64,000 bases of DNA, from NCBI RefSeq assembly GCF_003058325.1, contig NZ_CP028843.1:4891001-4955000 (forward strand), given 5' to 3'. Shown piece after piece: positions 40,376 to 49,977 of the stretch. Made by a program: the position numbers and the translations under genes. The first letter of the stretch is position 1; every line of letters begins with the position of its first letter. Origin of the DNA: Methylobacterium currus. Its GTDB lineage: Bacteria > Pseudomonadota > Alphaproteobacteria > Rhizobiales > Beijerinckiaceae. Below the pieces are notes generated by a model, which was not told the DNA's origin, searched no databases, and worked only from the letters and a program-made list of their open reading frames with translations.

Positions 40376-41034
40376 CGGGCGTCGAGGAGGTAGCCGAGGC
40401 CGCGGATCGTGCGGATCTCCGGCCCGTTCGGCTGCAGCTTCTTGCGCAGGCGCGCGACGTAGAGCTCGAGGGCGTTCGGCGCCACCGCATCGTCGAACCC
40501 GAACACCTCGCCGGACAGCCGCTCCTTGGGCACAACCTGCCCGGCCTTCGCCATCAGCACGCCCAGCACGGCGAGTTCCCGGCGCCGCAGGGGCAGGACC
40601 GCGCCGTCGAGGGTGACGGTCCCCGACGAGCGGTCGAGGACGAGCGCCCCGCATTGCAGGACGGGACTGCGCAGTCCCTGGCCGCGCCGGATCAGTGCCC
40701 GCACCCGCGCCTCGAACTCCGGCAGCGCGAAGGGCTTCGCCAGGTAGTCGTCGGCCCCGAGATCGAGCCCCTGCACCCGATCGGTCATGGCGTCGCGGGC
40801 CGTGAGGATCAGCACCGGGACGGCGCTCGCCGCCCGGATGCGCCGCAGCACCTCGAAGCCGGACAGGCCCGGCAGGCCGATATCGAGGACGATCAGGCTG
40901 TAGGGCTCCGACAGGGCGACCCGGGCCGCGACCGCGCCGTCCGGCTCGTGATCGACCGCGAACCCGGCGATCCGGAGCGACGCCACGAGGCCCCGGGCCA
41001 GAGCCGCGTCATCCTCCACGACGAGCACCCGCAT
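40372..41034 (-). CDS. OmpR-family response regulator, TctD-like
   Basis: A 220-residue regulator starting MRVLVVEDDAALARG; 22 further codons upstream are open but not conserved. The receiver has EDD, phosphoacceptor Asp in LIVLDIGLPGLSG, TARD and switch Lys in DDYLAKPFALPEFEARV. The winged helix includes VPKERLSGEVFGFDDAVAPN and ends RTIRGLGYLLDAR. It is co-transcribed with the kinase and divergent from the binding-protein gene, with a 170-bp shared control region. Confidence 0.93.
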   Translation of the reverse strand: MRVLVVEDDAALARGLVASLRIAGFAVDHEPDGAVAARVALSEPYSLIVLDIGLPGLSGFEVLRRIRAASAVPVLILTARDAMTDRVQGLDLGADDYLAKPFALPEFEARVRALIRRGQGLRSPVLQCGALVLDRSSGTVTLDGAVLPLRRRELAVLGVLMAKAGQVVPKERLSGEVFGFDDAVAPNALELYVARLRKKLQPNGPEIRTIRGLGYLLDAR

Positions 41035-41204
41035 CCCGCCCGCCCCTCTTCCAGCCAAGCTCCTCGCGAGCGGGCGCATGCCGGCCGCCGCGGCCGACAC
41101 CTCCGCGAGCTTGGATTCGCCGGCCGAGCCTGTAGCCTGCGATCCTCGCCGCGACGCGAGCCGCGGGCAACCGGAAACCTTGGGGCACGAAGGGGTTTGG
41201 GACC

Positions 41205-42263
41205 GTGAAGACGCTGGCGGCCAGCCTCCTGGGCCTCGCCCTCCTCCTCGGCCCCGCGCTGGCGCAGATCGAGCCCGTCGCGCCGATCGAGGGCGAGGCG
41301 GGGCGGGAGGGCATGGTCGTGGTCCGCGCGACGACCGACGAGGCGGAGGCCTCCGCCCTGCTCGCGGGCTTCCGGCGGCGCTTTCCAGGTGTTGCGATCT
41401 CCTACGCCAAGATGACCTCGTCGCGGCTCTACGACGAGTTCCTGGCCGAGGCCGCGTCGGGCGGGGGCACAGCGGACATCCTCTGGAGCTCGGCCATGGA
41501 TCTCCAGATCAAGCTCGTGAACGACGGCTATGCCGAGCGCCACGTCTCGCCGGAGACGGGCGGATGGCCGGCCTGGGCGGTATGGCGCAACGAGGCCTAC
41601 GGCATCACCGCCGAGCCCGTCGCCCTCGCGTACAATCGCAGATTGCTGCCGGAGGCGCGGGTGCCGCGCAGCCATGCCGAGTTCCTCGCTGCCCTGACCC
41701 GGCATCCCGAGGCATGGCAGGGCAAGGTCGCGACCTACGACCCCGAGCGCAGCGGCGTCGGCTTCCTGTTCCTCACCCAGAACCTCGACGTGACGCCTCG
41801 GACCTGGGACGTGGTCCGGGCGCTGGGCCAGGTCGGCGCGAAGCTCTACACCGCGACCGCCACGATGCTCGACCGCGTCTCCGCCGGCGAGACGCTGGTC
41901 GCCTACGACGTGCTCGGCTCCTACGCGCTCGAGCGGGCCAAGCAGGACCCGGCCCTCGGGGTGGTGCTGCCTGGCGACTACACGCTCGTCACCTCGCGCA
42001 TCGCCTTCATCCCGAAGGCGGCCCGGCACAAGGCGGCGGCCCGGCTCTTCCTGGATTACCTTCTCTCCCGGGAAGGCCAGGCGCTGCTCGCCGCCCGCTC
42101 GGTCACGCCCGTGCGGGCCGAGGCCCGCGCCCCCGACGATCCCGCGAGCCGCTCCACCGCCTTGCGCCCGATCCCGGTCGGGCCGGAACTCCTGACCTCC
42201 CTCGACCAGATCAAGCGCACCCGCACCCTGCGCCAATGGCGGCGGGCCATCGAAGGGCGGTGA
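41205..42263 (+). CDS. Periplasmic ABC-type substrate-binding protein
   Basis: A 352-residue protein starting at GTG with a clean signal peptide (MKTLAASLLGLALLLGPALA). The fold is the extracellular solute-binding family 1/Fe-binding type: VVVRATTDEAEASALLAGFR, SSAMDLQIKLVNDGYAE, YGITAEPVALAYNRRLLPEA and KAARHKAAARLFLDYLLSREGQ. Permease and ATPase genes are absent nearby. In TctDE-like loci such proteins sometimes act as the extracellular sensor partner of the kinase rather than as a transporter part; that is the likely role here. Substrate is unknown (iron, phosphate-type or carboxylate ligands are possible). Confidence 0.85.
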   Translation: MKTLAASLLGLALLLGPALAQIEPVAPIEGEAGREGMVVVRATTDEAEASALLAGFRRRFPGVAISYAKMTSSRLYDEFLAEAASGGGTADILWSSAMDLQIKLVNDGYAERHVSPETGGWPAWAVWRNEAYGITAEPVALAYNRRLLPEARVPRSHAEFLAALTRHPEAWQGKVATYDPERSGVGFLFLTQNLDVTPRTWDVVRALGQVGAKLYTATATMLDRVSAGETLVAYDVLGSYALERAKQDPALGVVLPGDYTLVTSRIAFIPKAARHKAAARLFLDYLLSREGQALLAARSVTPVRAEARAPDDPASRSTALRPIPVGPELLTSLDQIKRTRTLRQWRRAIEGR

Positions 42264-42627
42264 GACCGGACGGGACGATCCAGGAGCCCGGATCCGTGAC
42301 AGGTTCCTGACAGGTTCGCCCGCTAGCGCAACGACCAACGAATCCTGGAGGGAACGATGCAGGCCACGGGCATCCCGTAAGGCGCGATCCGGCTGCGATC
42401 GGCAGATTTCTTCCGGCTCGCCCCGCCGCATCGCGGCCCGACCGCAAGCGGACGTTCCCGCGGACGGCTCCTCGTTGCGGGCCTCCCCCGACGCGGATGG
42501 CGGGCGGTCCACGGGACCGGCGCCCCTCACCTCGGCGACACGACGCTCACCGGACCATCCGCGCCGATCGCGGGCTGCGCCGGCAAAATCATCACTCAGC
42601 AAGAACATCATCTGGGAGGATACCGCG
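42264..42627 (+). promoter_or_regulatory. Leader region of the 2HCT transporter
   Basis: 364 bp between the binding-protein gene and the transporter. It holds a direct TGACAGGTTCCTGACAGGTT motif (two TGACAGGTT units from about 42297) and, just after, a seven-codon reading frame with a strong GGAGGG ribosome site (42357-42380). The rest shows no gene. Confidence 0.5.
42357..42380 (+). CDS. Possible leader peptide MQATGIP
   Basis: ATG followed by six codons and TAA, 5 bases behind a GGAGGGA ribosome site that is better than most in the window. It precedes the transporter by 250 bp. It may be a leader peptide or the start of a decayed gene. Confidence 0.3.
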   Translation: MQATGIP

Positions 42628-44013
42628 ATGGCCTTAGGGACCGCAGACTTCGCCAAGTCTCACGAGACGGCGCCGACGAAAGAAACGATGACTCCGGCTT
42701 CCGGCAAGTTCTGGCCGCACGGCTGGTGGCGCCTGATGGACATCAAGATCGGCATCATCCCGATCCCGGTCTACCTGATCCTGGCCGCGCTCCTGACGAT
42801 CCTGACCTTCGAGCGCGAGATCAAGGCCGACGCGCCGACGATGATCGCCGTCCTGGTGCTGGGCGGCTTCACCTGCGCCGAGATCGGCAAGCGGCTGCCG
42901 ATCCTGCGCAACATCGGCGCCGGCGCGATCTTCGCCACCTTCATCCCCTCGGCGCTGGCCTACTACAAGCTGATCCCGCCGCAGATCGAGAAGTCGATCA
43001 TCGACTTCACCAAATTCACCAATTTCCTCTACCTCTACATCGCGGCGATCATCGTCGGCAGCATCCTGGGGATGGACCGGGGCGTGCTGATCAAGGGCTT
43101 CCTGAAGATCTTCGTGCCGCTCGGCATCGGCTCGATCGCGGCGGGCATCGTCGGCACGCTGGTCGGGATGGCGCTGGGGCTCGGCGCCTACCACACCTTC
43201 TTCTTCATCGTCGTGCCGATCATGGCCGGCGGCGTCGGCGAGGGCGCGATCCCGCTCTCGATCGGCTACGCGGCGATCCTCGGCGCCTCGCAGGGCGACC
43301 TGTTCGCCCAGGTGCTGCCCCCGGTCATGCTCGGCAGCCTCACCGCCATCGTGTTCTCCGGCATCCTGAACTTCGTCGGCAAGAAGTACCCGCATCTCAC
43401 CGGCGAGGGCCGGCTGCAGCCGGGCGAGCACGACGACATGGACCCCAAGGACGAGGCGGTGACCGCCGAGAAGGGCGGGCAGATGGACGTCTCCACCATC
43501 GCGGCGGCGGGTCTCACCGCGGTGACCCTCTACCTGCTCGGCGTGATGCTGCACCACGTCATCGGCCTGCCGGCCCCGGTCGCGATGCTGTTCCTGGCGG
43601 TCCTGGCCAAGCTCTCCAGCGCCGTCTCGCCCCACCTGCAGGCCGGCGGCTTCGTGGTCTACAAGTTCGTGCAGACCGGCATGACCTACCCGCTGCTCTT
43701 CGCCATCGGCGTCTCGCTCACCCCCTGGGACAAGCTGATGTCGGCCTTCACGGTCCCGAACCTCATCACGATCATCGCGACGGTCTTCACCCTGATGGTC
43801 ACCGGCGCCTTCGTCGGCCGCCGCCTCGGCATGTATCCGATCGAGGCCGCGATCGTGAATGCGTGCCATTCGGGCCAGGGCGGCACCGGCGACGTCGCCA
43901 TCCTCACCGCCGCCAACCGCATGCAGCTGATGCCCTTCGCCCAGATCGCGACCCGCATCGGCGGCGCCGTCACCGTCACGACCGTGCTGGTCGTGCTGCG
44001 CTGGATCGCCTGA
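42628..44013 (+). CDS. 2-hydroxycarboxylate transporter family protein (CitS/MaeN/CimH-like)
   Basis: A 461-residue transporter starting MALGTADFAKSHE behind GGGAGGA. About 11 membrane helices, with the two inverted re-entrant loops typical of 2HCT carriers: GGVGEGAIPLSIGYA in the first half and NACHSGQGGTGDVAILTAANRM's conserved GGxG core in the second. The family moves citrate, malate or lactate, often with Na+. Regulation by the divergent TctDE-like pair is likely. The hydrophilic mid-loop (GEHDDMDPKDEAVTAEKGGQ) is at about residues 270-290. Confidence 0.92.
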   Translation: MALGTADFAKSHETAPTKETMTPASGKFWPHGWWRLMDIKIGIIPIPVYLILAALLTILTFEREIKADAPTMIAVLVLGGFTCAEIGKRLPILRNIGAGAIFATFIPSALAYYKLIPPQIEKSIIDFTKFTNFLYLYIAAIIVGSILGMDRGVLIKGFLKIFVPLGIGSIAAGIVGTLVGMALGLGAYHTFFFIVVPIMAGGVGEGAIPLSIGYAAILGASQGDLFAQVLPPVMLGSLTAIVFSGILNFVGKKYPHLTGEGRLQPGEHDDMDPKDEAVTAEKGGQMDVSTIAAAGLTAVTLYLLGVMLHHVIGLPAPVAMLFLAVLAKLSSAVSPHLQAGGFVVYKFVQTGMTYPLLFAIGVSLTPWDKLMSAFTVPNLITIIATVFTLMVTGAFVGRRLGMYPIEAAIVNACHSGQGGTGDVAILTAANRMQLMPFAQIATRIGGAVTVTTVLVVLRWIA

Positions 44014-44126
44014 CGATCGGCTCCGGCCCGCGGACCTGCGCCCGGCCGGCGCAGGTCCGCGCTGACCCAGGGTGAGAAACGCTCTAAGGTGACGTCCCAC
44101 CTCCCCTCACGCGAGCGATCCCGCCG

Positions 44127-44546
44127 ATGACCGCCCCTTCGCCCGCCCCCGACGCCAGCTGGGGCCCTCCCGTGATCCGCACCATCGCCATGCCGGCCGA
44201 CACCAACCCGGCCGGCGACATCTTCGGCGGCTGGCTCATGGCGCAGATGGATCTCGCCGCCGGCAACGTCGCGGCGCGCCGGGCGCGGGGGCGCTGCGCC
44301 ACCATCGCGGTCGAGGGCATGACCTTCCTGCAGCCGGTGGTGGTCGGCGACGAGGTCAGTCTCTACGCCCACATCGTCTCGGTGGGCCGCTCCTCGATCC
44401 GCATCCAGATCGAGGCCTGGCGCCGCGCCCGGGAGAGCGAGGAGACCATCAAGGTCACGCAGGCGCTCTTCACCTTCGTGGCGATCGACGAGAACCGGCG
44501 CCCGCGGCCGGTGCCGCCGGGCCCCGCGGGCTCCAGCCCGGCCTGA
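44127..44546 (+). CDS. Acyl-CoA thioesterase, YciA-like hot-dog fold
   Basis: A 139-residue thioesterase that hydrolyses acyl-CoA. The hot-dog helix region DTNPAGDIFGGWLMAQMDLA carries the Asn/Asp catalytic residues of YciA enzymes, and CATIAVEGMTFLQPVVVGDE forms the next strands. Length matches YciA. It stands alone between the 2HCT transporter and a sigma-54 regulator. Confidence 0.9.
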   Translation: MTAPSPAPDASWGPPVIRTIAMPADTNPAGDIFGGWLMAQMDLAAGNVAARRARGRCATIAVEGMTFLQPVVVGDEVSLYAHIVSVGRSSIRIQIEAWRRARESEETIKVTQALFTFVAIDENRRPRPVPPGPAGSSPA

Positions 44547-44624
44547 ACCCGAACGCCTGTCGCCCCGGTCTTTTCCTGCCCGCCATTCCCGCGCAGAATG
44601 GGCGAAAAGATCGGGGAGGACGCG

Positions 44625-46526
<1,902 letters not shown>

Positions 46527-46531
46527 GGGGC

Positions 46532-46580
46532 GCGACACCTGTTGCAGGGGCTTGTCTCACGCGACAGGTGTGGCGCCACA
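46532..46580 (+). promoter_or_regulatory. Upstream activating dyads for the sigma-54 activator
   Basis: GCGACA-CC-TGTTGC (46532-46545) and GCGACA-GG-TGTGGC (46561-46574) share the pattern GCGACA-N2-TGTNGC, with centres 29 bp apart, close to three helical turns. A 12-bp palindrome TGTGGCGCCACA (46569-46580) overlaps the second. They lie about 300 bp upstream of the -24 element, a normal distance for enhancers. Confidence 0.65.
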
Positions 46581-46675
46581 GATGGGACGGCGGTCGCTTC
46601 TGCCGTCGAAGGCCGGCGAGTGGTGACCATCCGGCAATCGAAATCGTGGAGACGACGCGCAGACATCGTACCTCC

Positions 46676-46790
46676 TCTCCGCAACCTCATCCTGCGGCGC
46701 GAGTGAAACGAGCCTCGAAGGAGCCCTCCAGGGATCACGGCATTTTCTTGACGCCTCCTTCGAGGCTCCGCGATCTTCGATCGCTTCACA
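46676..46790. repeat. REP-like palindromic element
   Basis: GAGCCTCGAAGGAG (46710-46723) and CTCCTTCGAGGCTC (46755-46768) are exact reverse complements, framed by GTGAAACGA and TCGCTTCAC. The CTCATCCTGCGG and CGAAGGAG wording resembles dispersed Methylobacterium palindromes. It sits between the enhancers and the promoter and would loop out rather than block activation. Confidence 0.55.
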
Positions 46791-46876
46791 CATCGGGACG
46801 AGATCACGGATGGGATCAGTAGTCGATTGATCTGGACCGGTCGGCAGAGGGAACGAGATTTCGGCTCAGCCTCGGC

Positions 46877-46892
46877 TTGGCACACCGCTTGC
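46877..46892 (+). promoter_or_regulatory. Sigma-54 (-24/-12) promoter of the monooxygenase gene
   Basis: TTGGCAC-N5-TTGC matches the sigma-54 consensus with correct GG-to-GC spacing; it lies 37 bp upstream of the monooxygenase start codon. Confidence 0.85.
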
Positions 46893-46928
46893 GCAACCTC
46901 CCCCGTATAACACAAGGAGGAAACCCCG

Positions 46929-48746
46929 ATGGACGCCATGGTTCGTGACGTCGAGCGCCTGTCGCCCGCCGATGCGCGGGTGATCGCCTGGCTCGACCGG
47001 TTCGAGACCGCCCTGAAGGCGCGCGACGCCGCAGGAGCCGCGGCGCTGTTCGCCGAGACCTGCTTCTGGCGCGACCTCGTCGCCTTCACCTGGAACATCA
47101 CCACGCTGGAGGGGCGCGGGGCGATCCGCGACATGCTCCGGACTCAGCTCGGCGCGGTCTCGCCTGGGAGCTTCACCCTGGAGGAGGCGGCCAGCGAAAC
47201 GGACGGCGTCACCGAGGCCTGGATCGCCTTCGAGACCGGGGCCTTACGCGGGCGCGGCTACCTGCGCCTGAAGGACGACGAGGCCTGGACGCTGCTCACC
47301 GCGGCGCGGGAACTGAAGGGGTTCGAGGAGCCGGGCGGGCCGCGCCGCGAGCGCGGCGTGCATCACGGCGTCGAGCCCGGGCGGCGCTCGTGGTCGGAGC
47401 GGCGGCGCGACGAGGAGGCCGAACTCGGCCGCACCCGGCAGCCCTACGCGCTGGTCGTCGGCGGCGGCCAGGGCGGCATCGCGCTCGGCGCCCGGCTGAA
47501 GCGCCTCGGCGTTCCGGCCCTGATCGTCGACAAGCACGACCGGCCGGGCGACCAGTGGCGCAGCCGCTACAAGTCGCTGCACCTGCACGACCCGGTCTGG
47601 TACGACCACCTGCCCTACCTGCCCTTCCCCGATCACTGGCCGGTCTTCGCCGCCAAGGACAAGATCGGCGACTGGCTGGAGATGTACACCAAGGTCATGG
47701 AGCTGAACTACTGGTCGAAGACCGAGGTGCATGCGGCGCGCTACGACGCGGCGGCGGGCGAATGGGAGGTCGACCTCACCCGTGACGGCGAGCGGCTGAG
47801 CTTACGCCCGAAGCAGCTCGTGCTCGCCACCGGCATGTCGGGGGTGCCGAACCTGCCGACCTATCCGGGCATGGAGCGCTTCCAGGGCGAGAGCCACCAT
47901 TCGAGCCGGCATCCGGGCGGCGAGGCTTATCGCGGCAAGCGCGCGGTGGTGATCGGCTCCAACAACTCGGCCCACGACATCTGCGCCGACTTCTACGAGA
48001 ACGGCGCCGACGTCACCATGGTGCAGCGCTCCTCGACCCACATCGTCAAGTCCGACACGCTGATGGAGCTGGCGCTCGGCGGCCTCTACTCGGAGGAGGC
48101 GCTGGCCAATGGGATCACCACCGACAAGGCGGACATGCTCTTCGCCTCGGTGCCCTACCGCATCATGCACGAGTTCCACGTGCCGGTGTACGAGGAAGCG
48201 AAGAGGCGCGATGCGGACTTCTACGCGAGGCTCGAGAAGGCCGGCTTCCGGCTCGATTTCGGCGATGACGGCTCGGGCCTGTTCATGAAGTACCTGCGGC
48301 GCGGCTCCGGCTACTACATCGATGTCGGCGCCTCCGACCTGATCGCCGACGGGAAGATCAAGCTGGCGCATGGCAAGGTCAAGGAGATCACCGAGGACGC
48401 GGTGGTGCTGGAGGACGGCACGCGGCTGCCCGCCGACGTGATCGTCTACGCCACCGGCTACGGCTCGATGAACGGCTGGGCGGCCAAGCTCATCAGCCAG
48501 GAGGTCGCCGACCGGGTCGGCAAGTGCTGGGGCCTCGGCTCGGACACCACCAAGGATCCGGGCCCCTGGGAGGGCGAGCTGCGCAACATGTGGAAGCCGA
48601 CCCGGCAGGAGGCCCTGTGGTTCCACGGCGGCAACCTGCACCAGTCGCGCCACTACTCGCTCTACCTCGCCCTGCAGCTCAAGGCGCGGATGGAGGGGCT
48701 GGACACGCCGGTCTACGCGCTGGCCGACACGCACCACGCGGCCTGA
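46929..48746 (+). CDS. Flavin-dependent monooxygenase with N-terminal NTF2-like domain
   Basis: A 605-residue protein with an AAGGAGG ribosome site. Residues about 15-130 form an NTF2/SnoaL-like domain (AWLDRFETALKARDAAGAAA), not part of ordinary monooxygenases. The flavin part has the FAD Rossmann motif VVGGGQGGIALGARL (178-183), FMO-type fingerprint FQGESHHSSRHPGG, and the second dinucleotide motif VVIGSNNSAHDICADFYENG, followed by YATGYGS. It is a class B flavoprotein monooxygenase or close relative; substrate may be a ketone, amine or indole-type compound. Control by the adjacent sigma-54 activator is strongly indicated. Confidence 0.88.
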   Translation: MDAMVRDVERLSPADARVIAWLDRFETALKARDAAGAAALFAETCFWRDLVAFTWNITTLEGRGAIRDMLRTQLGAVSPGSFTLEEAASETDGVTEAWIAFETGALRGRGYLRLKDDEAWTLLTAARELKGFEEPGGPRRERGVHHGVEPGRRSWSERRRDEEAELGRTRQPYALVVGGGQGGIALGARLKRLGVPALIVDKHDRPGDQWRSRYKSLHLHDPVWYDHLPYLPFPDHWPVFAAKDKIGDWLEMYTKVMELNYWSKTEVHAARYDAAAGEWEVDLTRDGERLSLRPKQLVLATGMSGVPNLPTYPGMERFQGESHHSSRHPGGEAYRGKRAVVIGSNNSAHDICADFYENGADVTMVQRSSTHIVKSDTLMELALGGLYSEEALANGITTDKADMLFASVPYRIMHEFHVPVYEEAKRRDADFYARLEKAGFRLDFGDDGSGLFMKYLRRGSGYYIDVGASDLIADGKIKLAHGKVKEITEDAVVLEDGTRLPADVIVYATGYGSMNGWAAKLISQEVADRVGKCWGLGSDTTKDPGPWEGELRNMWKPTRQEALWFHGGNLHQSRHYSLYLALQLKARMEGLDTPVYALADTHHAA

Positions 48747-48755
48747 CGACTGACG

Positions 48756-49055
48756 TCATGGCGCGATCTCGAATCCCCCCGCCTCGGGGTTGGGCTCGCA
48801 GATCGCGCCGTCCGGCGTCCGGCGCGCGCGGCAGCGCAGCCGGGCGCCGGGCCGGGCCCCGCCCAGCAGCTCGGAGCGCACGGTGACCTGCATGTCCCGG
48901 CCGAGCTGGTTGGAGATGAGGTCGGCCTTGCCCTCCACGGGCCGGGCCTCTTCGAGCCGTAGGGTCACAACGCCGTAGCCCGGCAGACCCGGATGGCTCG
49001 CGAGCCCCAGGATGGTGCCCACGATGGTCGTGAGGTTCTCGACAGCCTGGATCAT
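48756..49055 (-). CDS. 99-residue protein at the end of the M6/ATP-grasp operon
   Basis: The start (MIQAVENLTTIVGTILGLAS) has an AGGAGGG ribosome site 10 bases upstream and lies 7 bp after the ATP-grasp stop, so it belongs to the same operon. The predicted fold is mainly beta strands after a short amphipathic helix; one Cys pair region (LRCRARRTPDGAICEPNPEA) stands near the C-terminus. It is not an obvious RiPP precursor: there is no leader/core split. No family is recognised. It could be a partner, an immunity or scaffold protein, or a substrate. Confidence 0.65.
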   Translation of the reverse strand: MIQAVENLTTIVGTILGLASHPGLPGYGVVTLRLEEARPVEGKADLISNQLGRDMQVTVRSELLGGARPGARLRCRARRTPDGAICEPNPEAGGFEIAP

Positions 49056-49062
49056 GTCCGCT

Positions 49063-49977
49063 CTACCCTCCTGGCGCGGAGGCGCGCACCAGCATCCGGG
49101 CGAGGGTTTCGCTGATCGGTGCGCCGGTCTCCGCCTCATAATAGCTGAAGGCCGGCATCGGGTTCGCCTCGAAACAGACCCAGCCGCCCTCAGGCCGGTG
49201 CCGCAGGTCGATGCCGCAGAGCGGCAGGGACAGGGATTCGGCGAGCGCCAGGCAGCGCTCGCGCAAAGCCGGCTCCGCCTCCACCGGGCGCAGCACCGCC
49301 GCGGCCCCGCTGCGGACGGCGTAGCGGTAATCCGTCGCCTCGCTCTCGATCTCGGTGGCGAACACCTCCCGGCCCACCACATGGACCCGGACGTCGATGC
49401 CCGGCACCCAGGCCTGGAACTGCGTCGGCAGGTCGCGCAGGAAGCCCAGCCGCGCGGCATGGCGTTCGGTGAGTTCCTCGACGATCGACCGCACCCCGCT
49501 GGTCGACTTGAACACCACGCGGCCGTGGCGCCGGCGGAACGCCTCCAGCGCTGCGGGGTCGTTCGTCACGAGGGTGTCCGGCGTCGCGAAGCCGGCCCGC
49601 GCGATCAGCTGCGCCTGGAACGGCTTCGAGGCGTTCGACGCCATCGCCCGCGGCCGGTTGACGACGAGAGCCGGCGTGAGATCGAGCCATTCCAGGAAGA
49701 TCGCCTGGAAGGCCCGGGCCCGCTGCCCCGCGTAACGCTCGACCGCCGGCGGCAGCCCGAGGATCCGGGCATAGACACCCGCGACCGACCCCAACGGGAT
49801 CGCACGACCGGCCACGACGACGAGCCCGTCCAGCCCGCCGGGCCCCAGGGTGGTGACGATGTCCTCGCGGTCGAGGTGGCGGTCGTCGATGAAGGCGTAA
49901 TCGGCGCCGAGCGCCTGCAGGGCCTCCAGCACCAGGGCGATGGGCGCGTCGTCGCGCCGGCCGAAGACGAGGATCAC
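49063..49977 (-). CDS. ATP-grasp ligase, RimK/graspetide-synthetase type
   Basis: A 304-residue ligase. The pre-ATP-grasp domain (1-115) is followed by the ATP-binding core: N115-K118 in SNASKPFQAQL, ATP lysine K157 in VVFKSTSGVRSI, the RVHVVGREVFATEI strand pair and DYRYAV near 216-221, and the metal ligands D258 (CGIDLRH), E270 and N272 (CFEANPMPAFSYYE). These blocks are those of RimK-like ligases that make peptide or side-chain amide/ester bonds, including graspetide synthetases. Its start overlaps the preceding gene by ATGA. The substrate is not known; the M6 protease tail in the same operon is the best candidate. Confidence 0.85.
   Translation of the reverse strand: MILVFGRRDDAPIALVLEALQALGADYAFIDDRHLDREDIVTTLGPGGLDGLVVVAGRAIPLGSVAGVYARILGLPPAVERYAGQRARAFQAIFLEWLDLTPALVVNRPRAMASNASKPFQAQLIARAGFATPDTLVTNDPAALEAFRRRHGRVVFKSTSGVRSIVEELTERHAARLGFLRDLPTQFQAWVPGIDVRVHVVGREVFATEIESEATDYRYAVRSGAAAVLRPVEAEPALRERCLALAESLSLPLCGIDLRHRPEGGWVCFEANPMPAFSYYEAETGAPISETLARMLVRASAPGG

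Noticed and set aside
48756-49055. The 99-residue protein as a graspetide precursor
   Set aside because: It lacks a leader/core layout and Thr-rich/acidic core repeats; the M6 protease tail fits that role better.
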